9,846 nucleotides of DNA from Dehalococcoidia bacterium (GTDB taxonomy: Bacteria; Chloroflexota; Dehalococcoidia; SZUA-161; SpSt-899), in the NCBI GenBank assembly GCA_023271485.1, contig JALPXT010000051.1, forward strand, positions 1 to 9,846, in the 5' to 3' direction. The notes under the pieces were generated by a model. It saw only the letters and a program-made list of their open reading frames with translations, was not told the origin of the DNA and did no database searches. Shown here one piece after another: positions 1-5,469 of the stretch. The position numbers and the translations under genes were made by a program. Numbering within the stretch: position 1 is the first letter of the stretch; the number at the start of each line of letters is the position of its first letter.

Positions 1-6
1 CAACAT

Positions 7-45
7 TTAACCATCTCTTAACATAGCCTTAACCAAACCTTAAAC
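7..45 (+). promoter_or_regulatory. Four tandem TTAAC-type direct repeats, PhoP/PhoB-like operator
   Basis: Hexamers TTAACC, TTAACA, TTAACC and TTAAAC start at 7, 18, 29 and 40, exactly 11 bp apart. OmpR-family regulators such as Bacillus PhoP (TTAACA-like) and E. coli PhoB bind tandem direct repeats with this period, on one face of the helix. The array ends just upstream of a -10-like element and covers the place where a -35 box would lie, as expected for an activator-dependent promoter. It may extend left beyond the window. The bound protein is inferred; the regulator encoded at 611-1318 is the obvious candidate. Confidence 0.75.
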
Positions 46-51
46 TTCGCC

Positions 52-60
52 TGTTATGCT
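52..60 (+). promoter_or_regulatory. Extended -10 element of the mgsA promoter
   Basis: TG at 52-53 precedes TATGCT (55-60), a four-of-six match to TATAAT in extended -10 form. There is no good -35 box; the tandem repeats occupy that place, and the last repeat starts 15 bp upstream of the hexamer. Transcription would start near 67, giving a leader of about 48 nt before mgsA. A dyad, CCTGTT (50-55) and AACAGG (64-69), spans the element and the predicted start. Confidence 0.55.
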
Positions 61-76
61 TAAAACAGGACGAGGA

Positions 77-90
77 GTTTGGTTAAGGCT
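77..90 (-). promoter_or_regulatory. Reverse-oriented single copy of the operator unit in the mgsA leader
   Basis: Bases 77-90 are the exact reverse complement of 25-38 (AGCCTTAACCAAAC), a 14-bp perfect inverted repeat 38 bp apart. The copy carries one TTAACC half-site on the minus strand and lies downstream of the predicted transcription start. If the start is near 67 only this arm is transcribed, so a DNA operator is more likely than an RNA hairpin. No second half-site with an 11-bp period flanks it. Confidence 0.5.
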
Positions 91-114
91 AATTTTATGG
101 AGAAGGGGTGAAAT

Positions 115-558
115 ATGGGTAGATTGGCTCTAGCACTGATTGCGCACAACGCCAAGAAGGACGACATGATCCGGCTGGTGAGGGCACATCAGAGGGAACT
201 TGCCGGGCTTAACCTGGTGGCAACCAGGGGTACCGGGCAGTTGATTCAGTCGGAGGTCGGCCTGTCCGCAACCCTGATGGGGAGCGGGCCCCTCGGCGGC
301 GACCAGCAGATTGGAGCCCTGGTAGCCAGTGGTGAGGTGAGGGCGGTGATATTCCTGCGTGATCCCTTAATGGCACAGCCCCACGAGCCGGATATATCGG
401 CACTGCTGCGGATCTGTGATGTCTACAATGTGCCGCTGGCAACCAACATGGCTACCGCTGAAGCGATCCTGCACCATCTATTTGAATATTCCGAAGCAGG
501 GGGAGGGCATCACCTTGCGGCGGAATTTACCGAGGAGATGGTGGCAGCCCACGAATAG
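115..558 (+). CDS. mgsA: Methylglyoxal synthase
   Basis: This 147-residue cytoplasmic enzyme converts dihydroxyacetone phosphate to methylglyoxal and inorganic phosphate, a bypass of lower glycolysis. Family landmarks are clear: the N-terminal IAHNAKKDDM (residues 9-18), the GSGPLGGDQQ motif (56-65) with the catalytic aspartate at D63, and RDPLMAQPHEPD (82-93) with D83, H90 and D93, followed by the CDVYNVPLATNMATAE stretch. Length and sequence are closest to Bacillus-type enzymes. The start is set by AAGGGGTGA (103-111) just before the ATG. One oddity is that the phosphate-binding segment, usually ATGTTG, reads ATRGTG (36-41), replacing a glycine and a threonine. The gene lies downstream of tandem PhoP-like repeats and 52 nt upstream of a response regulator gene, probably in one transcript. 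Confidence 0.96.
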   Translation: MGRLALALIAHNAKKDDMIRLVRAHQRELAGLNLVATRGTGQLIQSEVGLSATLMGSGPLGGDQQIGALVASGEVRAVIFLRDPLMAQPHEPDISALLRICDVYNVPLATNMATAEAILHHLFEYSEAGGGHHLAAEFTEEMVAAHE

Positions 559-610
559 AGCGAAACTCCAGCACTTCCCCTGATGATCCTGCCCCAGCGA
601 AGGGTAGAAA

Positions 611-1318
611 ATGAGGCAAAGTAAGATTCTTATCATTGCCAATGATAAGATGCTTCTTGATAAGCTCCGGGGCAATCTGTTAAGAGAGAAGTATGCGGTG
701 GTCACCGCCGCTGATGGTTCCCAGGGTCTGCAACTTGCTCGAATTGAAAAGCCAGATCTTATCCTCCTGGACGTTATGCTCCCCCAGCTTGACGGCCTGG
801 AGGTTTGTCGTATCCTGCGCAAAGAGATGCCCGTGCCCATCCTGATGCTGAGTACTAGGGGTGAAGAATTTGACACGGTCATTGCCTTGGAGTTAGGGGC
901 CGATGACTGTATGACCACGCCGTTCGGTATCAGAGAGTTGCTGGCGCGGGTCCGGGCGATGCTGCGCCGGGCGAACATGGCAAATGAGGTAACCCCGCCC
1001 AATCCGCAGGCCCTCCCCCAGCAAATAAGGGTCGCCGGTCTTACCATTGATCTTTCTCGTCGCCGCGTTTTTCGCAATGAATCCACTCATAACCTGACTC
1101 CCAGGGAATTGCAACTGCTCGTCTTTCTGGCAAGGAACCGGGGACACGTCTTCAGTCGAGACCATCTTCTGGACGAGGTATGGGGCGATGATTACGCCGG
1201 CAATCCTCGCGTAGTGGACTATCATATCCTCTCGCTAAGACGGAAGATCGAGGATGACCCTTCTTGCCCCGTCCACCTGGTGACGGTCCGCGGCACCGGC
1301 TACAAGTTCGAGGGATAG
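611..1318 (+). CDS. OmpR/PhoP-family response regulator with degenerate receiver
   Basis: This is a 235-residue DNA-binding transcription factor with a receiver domain (about 4-120) and a C-terminal winged helix-turn-helix (about 138-234). The effector domain is canonical: LTPRELQLLVFLARN, VFSRDHLLDEVWG, a recognition region with VVDYHI and LRRKIEDDP, and the wing ending VRGTGYKFEG. The receiver keeps the phosphoacceptor D54 in LILLDVMLP and S81 in place of the usual Thr/Ser. However, the acidic pocket that normally reads (E/D)D(E/D) is A10-N11-D12, and the conserved lysine of the KPF motif is T103 (TTPF). Metal-dependent phosphorylation may therefore be weak or absent. GAAGGG (599-604) precedes the ATG at 611. 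No sensor kinase is adjacent, so it is an orphan. It probably binds the 11-bp repeats flanking its own transcription unit; that target is inferred. Confidence 0.94.
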   Translation: MRQSKILIIANDKMLLDKLRGNLLREKYAVVTAADGSQGLQLARIEKPDLILLDVMLPQLDGLEVCRILRKEMPVPILMLSTRGEEFDTVIALELGADDCMTTPFGIRELLARVRAMLRRANMANEVTPPNPQALPQQIRVAGLTIDLSRRRVFRNESTHNLTPRELQLLVFLARNRGHVFSRDHLLDEVWGDDYAGNPRVVDYHILSLRRKIEDDPSCPVHLVTVRGTGYKFEG

Positions 1319-1320
1319 CA

Positions 1321-1337
1321 AAGGGGCGAAGCCCCTT
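1321..1337 (+). terminator. Short hairpin after the regulator gene, no U-tract
   Basis: AAGGGGC (1321-1327), loop GAA and GCCCCTT (1331-1337) form a perfect 7-bp stem starting three bases after the regulator stop codon. The core GCGAAGC is a known very stable mini-hairpin. No T-run follows on either side, so intrinsic termination is uncertain; it could protect the 3' end or assist Rho-dependent termination. Confidence 0.45.
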
Positions 1338-1363
1338 CAAAAGCCGAGGACATGACCGCTTTT

Positions 1364-1423
1364 CTAACCAAACCTTAACAATCTCTTAACCAAATCTTAA
1401 CATTTCCCAACCAAACCTTAACA
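1364..1423 (+). promoter_or_regulatory. Six tandem TTAAC-type direct repeats, PhoP/PhoB-like operator
   Basis: Units CTAACC (1364), TTAACA (1375), TTAACC (1386), TTAACA (1397), CCAACC (1407) and TTAACA (1418) are spaced 11, 11, 11, 10 and 11 bp. Spacers are also alike (AAACC, ATCTC, AAATC). The array shares the TTAACCAAACCTTAA core with the mgsA upstream array, so both are probably bound by the same OmpR-type regulator. The last unit starts 15 bp before a -10-like hexamer, as at the mgsA promoter. Longer arrays usually mean stronger or more cooperative binding, but that is not shown here. Confidence 0.78.
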
Positions 1424-1432
1424 TTCAGGCGT

Positions 1433-1438
1433 CATAAT
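1433..1438 (+). promoter_or_regulatory. -10 element of the operon or leader promoter
   Basis: CATAAT matches TATAAT at five of six positions and lies exactly 15 bp from the start of the last TTAACA repeat. No conventional -35 box is present. The predicted transcription start is near 1445, about 335 nt upstream of the peptidase gene. Confidence 0.55.
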
Positions 1439-1780
1439 AAAGATAGATGAGGGAAAACACGAAGATGGGATGAGGGAAAAGGCAAAAAAGGTGAGGGAGA
1501 AAAGAGAGCCCAAGGCAAACTGGTTGAGTCAAAGTCAGGGCGCAGCATAGCAATCTCAATGACGTAGATCAAGGAAAGGGGGTGATTGATGAAGAAGTGA
1601 CCGCAGGGAAAGACCTGCTGGCAACCTGGAAAGACAGGAGACGGTGGGAGAGACCATAAATAAAAAATAAAACAAAAAGGAGTGAACAAAATACTGTGTT
1701 CTCTGCGTGCTCGGCGGTTAACGCTTATGAAAATTTAACGGCTTGTTTGGTTCGGGCTTGTCCGGGTTAGCTGGTGCGTA
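1439..1780 (+). other. Long purine-rich leader or unassigned intergenic region
   Basis: This 342-base stretch has no convincing gene. Its left part (about 1440-1690) is strongly A/G-rich on the + strand and contains TGAGGGAAAA at 1448 and 1471 and TGAGGGAGAAAA at 1492, 21-23 bp apart. GGAAAGAC occurs near 1609 and 1630. A 26-codon basic frame (1470-1550) lacks a ribosome site. A good Shine-Dalgarno-like run (1571-1581) leads only into ATG-AAG-AAG-TGA. The right part holds a 9-nt periodic segment (1695-1721) and two similar elements, TTAACGCTTATG (1718) and TTAACGGCTTGT (1735). It could be a long 5' leader, a small RNA, or leader plus a second promoter; nothing seen decides among these. Confidence 0.5.
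1695..1721 (+). repeat. Three 9-nt units of the CTCTGCG type
   Basis: TGTGTTCTC (1695-1703), TGCGTGCTC (1704-1712) and GGCGGTTAA (1713-1721) form a degenerate 9-nt period. Segments of the kind CTCTGTGTTCTCTGCGGT recur in intergenic DNA of many environmental bacteria with no known function. The resemblance is from memory, and only this copy is visible in the window. Confidence 0.35.
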
Positions 1781-2752
1781 ATGCATAATGCAATCACCGA
1801 TGTTTCTGGCATAAAGGTGGGCCACTATAGCGACAAGCAGGTGGCAACTGGCTGCAGCGTAATCTTATGTGAAGATGGCGCAGTGACCGGGGTAGATGTT
1901 CGAGGTTCAGCCTCCGGCACCCGGCAGACCGACCTGCTCAACCCTCTTCACTTAGTTGAAGAGGCTCACGCAATTCTTATCAGCGGGGGAAGCAGCTTTG
2001 GACTCGATGCCGGCGGAGGTGTAATGCGCTACCTGGAAGAACAGGGCTGCGGCTATGACACCGGCGTGGCCAAGGTGCCTATTGTTCCCTCAGCCATTCT
2101 TTTCGACTTATCCATAGGAGATGCCGGGGTAAGACCAGGGATTGAAGAAGGTTATAAGGCTTGCCTTGCTGCCCATGGTGGAAAGATCGTCGAGGGAACG
2201 GTTGGTGCAGGCACCGGGGCCAGAGTGGGGAAAGCGTTGGGTGCCGATAGAGCGGTAAAAAGCGGCATTGGAACAGCAAGCCAGCAGTTCGGCGATGGCA
2301 TAATCGTTGGGGCAATTGTGGCCGTCAATGCCTTTGGTGATGTGGTGGATTACGAGACGGGTCGAATCATCGCCGGGCCCCGCCGGATCGACGGCAACGG
2401 TTTTCTAAGCACTTCGGAGATCTTGAAGAGTGGACAGGGGGTTCGAGCGTTTGTTCCCACGAGCACTACCATCGGTGTTATAGCTACCAACGCAAGGCTG
2501 AGCAAGACACAGGCCACCAAGGTCGCCCAGATGACCCACGACGGGCTGGCGCGTGTTATACGGCCGGTGCACACCATGTATGACGGGGATGTTATCTTTG
2601 TTCTCTCAGTTGGTAAGGATAGCAGGAAGCAGGCCGATGTGACCACCGTGGGAACGGTTGCTGCCGAGGTCATGGCTCAGGCAGTCATCAGGGGGATAAC
2701 TCAGGCTGATGGTCTTTGCGGTATTCCTTCAGCTAATGAGGTTAGGGGGTGA
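1781..2752 (+). CDS. P1-family (S58, DmpA-like) aminopeptidase
   Basis: This 323-residue N-terminal-nucleophile hydrolase belongs to the family of L-aminopeptidase/D-esterase DmpA, beta-peptidyl aminopeptidases and ornithine acetyltransferase. Members cleave N-terminal residues of peptides or amides and usually mature by self-cleavage before the nucleophile. Visible landmarks are RGSASGTRQTDLL (41-53), GGSSFGLDAGGGVMRYLEE (69-87), VGAGTGARVGK (141-151), and the nucleophile region PTSTTIGVIATNARL (226-240), where T229 or T230 is the likely catalytic residue. RPVHTMYDGDVIF (261-273) is also conserved. There is no signal peptide, so it acts in the cytoplasm. The ATG at 1781 matches the family N-terminus (ITDVSGIKVGHY), although no clear ribosome site precedes it. 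It opens the peptide transporter operon, and the substrate is inferred to be the imported peptide. Confidence 0.92.
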   Translation: MHNAITDVSGIKVGHYSDKQVATGCSVILCEDGAVTGVDVRGSASGTRQTDLLNPLHLVEEAHAILISGGSSFGLDAGGGVMRYLEEQGCGYDTGVAKVPIVPSAILFDLSIGDAGVRPGIEEGYKACLAAHGGKIVEGTVGAGTGARVGKALGADRAVKSGIGTASQQFGDGIIVGAIVAVNAFGDVVDYETGRIIAGPRRIDGNGFLSTSEILKSGQGVRAFVPTSTTIGVIATNARLSKTQATKVAQMTHDGLARVIRPVHTMYDGDVIFVLSVGKDSRKQADVTTVGTVAAEVMAQAVIRGITQADGLCGIPSANEVRG

Positions 2753-2794
2753 GCTATGTAGATTTGGTAGTCAGAACTCAGGGAACAAATTTTC

Positions 2795-2802
2795 AAAGGA
2801 GG
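2795..2802 (+). promoter_or_regulatory. Near-perfect ribosome binding site of the binding-protein gene
   Basis: AAAGGAGG lies 6 nt before the ATG at 2809 and is the strongest Shine-Dalgarno sequence in the operon. This fits the high expression expected of a solute-binding protein relative to its permeases, and it fixes the start of that gene. Confidence 0.85.
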
Positions 2803-2808
2803 TTTTAG

Positions 2809-4377
2809 ATGAGAGCGAAAGAACTATCAAAGAGACTGGTCGGCACCTGGTTGGTGTTGCTACTTGCCGTGAGCCTGATTGCTACTGGCTGTCCGCGACC
2901 AGTAGAACAGGTACCAGAACCCGAAAAGGCTGTACCTGTCAGGGGCGGGAGCCTTGTAGTCGCTCTTCCGGCCGAACCGCCGATACTTGATCCCACGGCA
3001 AGTCCAGCGACAGCCGTTGACGCCGTGGTCTATCAAAATGTCATTGAGGGCTTGCTCAGGGTCAACCGGGAGGGAGAGATTTTGCCAGCCCTGGCCACCG
3101 AATGGCATGTCTCGCCAGACGGTAGGGTTTACACCTTCCATTTGCGCAGGGGGGTCAAGTTTCACAACGGAGAGCCTTTCAATGCCCAGGTGGCCAAATG
3201 GAACATAGAGCGGGCCAAAATGGAGGGGACCAAAAACCCGCGCCCTGACCAGTTCAGGATAATTGAGAGGATCGATACTCCGGATGATTACACATTGATC
3301 CTCACCCTCGAGGAGCCGAACGCCCTGTTTTTGAGGTGGGTGGCGGGCGAGGGTCATTGGGGCATGCTGCCAATGAAGGGTTATGAGAAGGCAGCGACTG
3401 AGCCCATCGGCACAGGCCCGTTCAAATTTGTCAGGTGGGTGCGGGGCGACCGGGTTGAGCTGACCCGGTTTGAGGGCTATTGGAACCCTGAGCTGCCCTA
3501 CCTGGATAAGGTGACCATGAGGTTCATACCAGATCCCGCCGCCCAGGTTGCGGCACTTAAGGCCGGCGAGGTAGATGTGGTTGCTTATCTCCTTGCGCCC
3601 GAGCTGGCTGTAGGGCTGATGGACGATGAACGCTTCAATGTCTTGATCGGGACAAGTACCACCGAGGTCATCGTGGCTACCAACAACAAGGCAGAGCCGT
3701 TCGACTGTAAGCTGGTGCGCCAAGCCATGGCTCACGCTATCGACCGTCAGGCGCTTATCGACATGGCCCAGTTTGGATTCGGTACTCCCATGGGCTCCCA
3801 CTGGCAGCCGGGAGCGCCGTACTACGTGGATCTGACTGGAATACACCCATACAACCCCGAAAGGGCCAGGGAGTTACTGGCCGAGGCCGGTTACCCCGAC
3901 GGTTTTGAAACCACCTTACAGCTTCCGTATGCTTACGCTTACACTGTGAGTGCCGGAGAGGTAGTAGCCGACATGCTCGCCAAGGTGGGCATTGATGTTG
4001 AGATCTCGCTTGTCGATTGGGGTTTCTGGCTCGAACGAATATTCTTTGGGAAGGAATACGAGCTGACAATAATTGGTCATGCGGCGAGCTGGGACATTGG
4101 CATTTACGCCAACCCCGACTACTACTTCCAGTATGACTCCCAGGAGTTCCGCGATGCCTACGCCAAGGCTCTGAAGGCACCTACGGAGGCGGAGCGCGCC
4201 AAGTGGTTCGGTCGCGCCCAGGAGATTATTGCCAGGGACGCGGTTAACATCTTTCTGTACTCTGCTGCCAATATTACTTTGAGCAAGGCCGCCGTCAATG
4301 GCCTGTGGGAGAACTACGTGACCCCTATGTTTGACGTCACCGAGGTGTGGTGGTGGAGCGAATACCCCAGAAGATAA
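2809..4377 (+). CDS. Peptide-type ABC transporter substrate-binding lipoprotein (SBP family 5)
   Basis: This is a 522-residue extracytoplasmic receptor of the DppA/OppA/GsiB class. A basic N-terminus (RAKELSKR) and a hydrophobic segment (about 10-26) end in a lipobox with G27-C28, so it should be a lipid-anchored protein. The fold signatures are a GGSLVVAL start (46-53), a WHVSPDGRVYTFHLRRGVKF-like segment in the first lobe, PIGTGPF (199-205), the VRQAMAHAIDRQALI region, and NPERARELLAEAGYPDGF. These place it in family 5, whose members bind di- and oligopeptides, glutathione, nickel or sugars. The substrate cannot be read from sequence; two peptidase genes in the operon favour a peptide or amide. 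A 14-bp stem-loop follows the gene, as often seen where the receptor must be made in excess of the permeases. Confidence 0.95.
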   Translation: MRAKELSKRLVGTWLVLLLAVSLIATGCPRPVEQVPEPEKAVPVRGGSLVVALPAEPPILDPTASPATAVDAVVYQNVIEGLLRVNREGEILPALATEWHVSPDGRVYTFHLRRGVKFHNGEPFNAQVAKWNIERAKMEGTKNPRPDQFRIIERIDTPDDYTLILTLEEPNALFLRWVAGEGHWGMLPMKGYEKAATEPIGTGPFKFVRWVRGDRVELTRFEGYWNPELPYLDKVTMRFIPDPAAQVAALKAGEVDVVAYLLAPELAVGLMDDERFNVLIGTSTTEVIVATNNKAEPFDCKLVRQAMAHAIDRQALIDMAQFGFGTPMGSHWQPGAPYYVDLTGIHPYNPERARELLAEAGYPDGFETTLQLPYAYAYTVSAGEVVADMLAKVGIDVEISLVDWGFWLERIFFGKEYELTIIGHAASWDIGIYANPDYYFQYDSQEFRDAYAKALKAPTEAERAKWFGRAQEIIARDAVNIFLYSAANITLSKAAVNGLWENYVTPMFDVTEVWWWSEYPRR

Positions 4378-4395
4378 AATCGCTTCACGATTCTT

Positions 4396-4425
4396 GTCCT
4401 GCCTCAGTCCCGACTGAGGCAGGAC
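4396..4425 (+). terminator. Strong stem-loop between binding-protein and permease genes
   Basis: GTCCTGCCTCAGTC (4396-4409) and its exact complement (4412-4425) form a perfect 14-bp palindrome around CC. In RNA the loop would open to about 4-6 nt. No T-run follows (CTCAAAAAC), so full intrinsic termination is unlikely. Its place after a solute-binding protein gene suggests 3'-end protection of that message or partial termination. It could also be one copy of a dispersed palindromic repeat; no second copy is in the window. Confidence 0.7.
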
Positions 4426-4502
4426 TCAAAAACAGGAAATACGTAAGCAATCACATTCAGGGTTGGTGGGTAACTATTCACGCCTTTTTAGAGAGGTGTG
4501 AT

Positions 4503-5447
4503 ATGCGCCGATATCTGGTTAAAAAGCTCTTAACACTTCTCATCCTGCTATTTCTAGTCTCGATTATTGTACACTCTGTTCTTTTTATCCTGCCGGGTGA
4601 TCCAGCTCATATCATGCTGGGCATCGACGCTACCCCCGAAACCCTTGCCACTCTCCGTGCTGAGCTGGGCCTGGATAAATCGCCCTGGGCCCAATACACC
4701 GAATGGATGGGCAACCTCCTGACCGGCCGGGGCAGCCAGTCGATCCACTATCAGGTGCCGACCCATGACCTGATTCTGCCCCGTCTGGCCGTAACCGGTC
4801 CCCTCGCCTTGCTCGCTATGGTTCTTGCGGTAGCAATTTCGATTCCCCTGGGCACCTATGCGAGCTGCCACCAGAACCGGCCCGGAGATGTTGGGGTGAT
4901 GTTCTTTACTCAACTGGGTCTGGCCACGCCCGCGTTCTGGTTAGGCATCTTACTGATCCTGGTATTCGCTGTCCACTGGGGGGTGCTTCCTGCCGGTGGA
5001 TTTCCAGGGTGGTCAGTTGACTTTTGGGGTTCGGTCAAGGCACTGCTGCTACCTTCCTTCGCGCTTGGAATCATACAGGCATCGATTCTAACTCGGGTGA
5101 CGCGTTCATCCATGCTGGATGTACTCCGGGAGGACTATGTGCGGACTGCCCGGGCCAAGGGACTAAAGGAGCGGATCGTAATTTATGTCCACGCACTGAG
5201 GAATGCCCTGATCCCGGTGCTGACCATTCTTGGGCTCCAGTTGGGCCAGCTTATAGCCGGGTCGATCATCATTGAGAATGTTTTTTTCTTACCCGGCTTG
5301 GGCCGGTTGGTCTTCCTGGCCGTTGGCATGCGAGATCTACCAGTAGTCCGGGACATAGTACTATTCATGGCGGCCGCGGTAGTGATAATCAACTTTATCG
5401 TGGATCTGGCTTACGGCTTTCTTGATCCCAGAATAAGGCTGGAGTGA
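4503..5447 (+). CDS. dppB: Peptide ABC transporter permease, DppB type
   Basis: This 314-residue inner-membrane subunit forms half of the translocation channel with the next gene product. About six hydrophobic segments are visible (near residues 9-30, 98-120, 133-158, 178-197, 234-257 and 283-305). The ATPase-contacting EAA loop is clear: DYVRTARAKGL (211-221). The N-terminus (MRRYLVKKLL, then ILPGDPA) and the C-terminus (FLDPRIRLE) are standard for DppB/OppB/GsiC proteins. The reading frame is open further upstream to 4347, but that extension would run through the stem-loop and encode an unrelated hydrophilic stretch. The ATG at 4503 has GAGAGGTG (4490-4497) before it and gives the normal length. 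The ligand is inferred from the operon only. Confidence 0.94.
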   Translation: MRRYLVKKLLTLLILLFLVSIIVHSVLFILPGDPAHIMLGIDATPETLATLRAELGLDKSPWAQYTEWMGNLLTGRGSQSIHYQVPTHDLILPRLAVTGPLALLAMVLAVAISIPLGTYASCHQNRPGDVGVMFFTQLGLATPAFWLGILLILVFAVHWGVLPAGGFPGWSVDFWGSVKALLLPSFALGIIQASILTRVTRSSMLDVLREDYVRTARAKGLKERIVIYVHALRNALIPVLTILGLQLGQLIAGSIIIENVFFLPGLGRLVFLAVGMRDLPVVRDIVLFMAAAVVIINFIVDLAYGFLDPRIRLE

Positions 5448-5469
5448 AACAGGACTAGGTGTAAGCGGT

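Noticed and set aside
1470..1550. Basic 26-residue small protein in the leader
   Set aside because: No ribosome site precedes the ATG, and the lysine/arginine/glutamate-rich product is expected from purine-rich DNA.
1432..1689. Minus-strand frame of 85 codons in the purine-rich region
   Set aside because: It starts with TTG, lacks a ribosome site, and its Pro/Phe/Ser-rich product is what a polypurine complement would give by chance. It would also run across the operator array and -10 element.
2860..3846. Minus-strand open frame of 328 codons opposite the binding-protein gene
   Set aside because: It is a mirror frame of a clear family 5 binding protein, has no ribosome site or recognisable domain, and its composition follows the codon pattern of the + strand gene.
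4347..4502. Upstream extension of the DppB-type permease
   Set aside because: The extra 52 residues would overlap the binding-protein end and include the stem-loop, and they do not resemble a permease N-terminus. The start at 4503 has a ribosome site and the right sequence.
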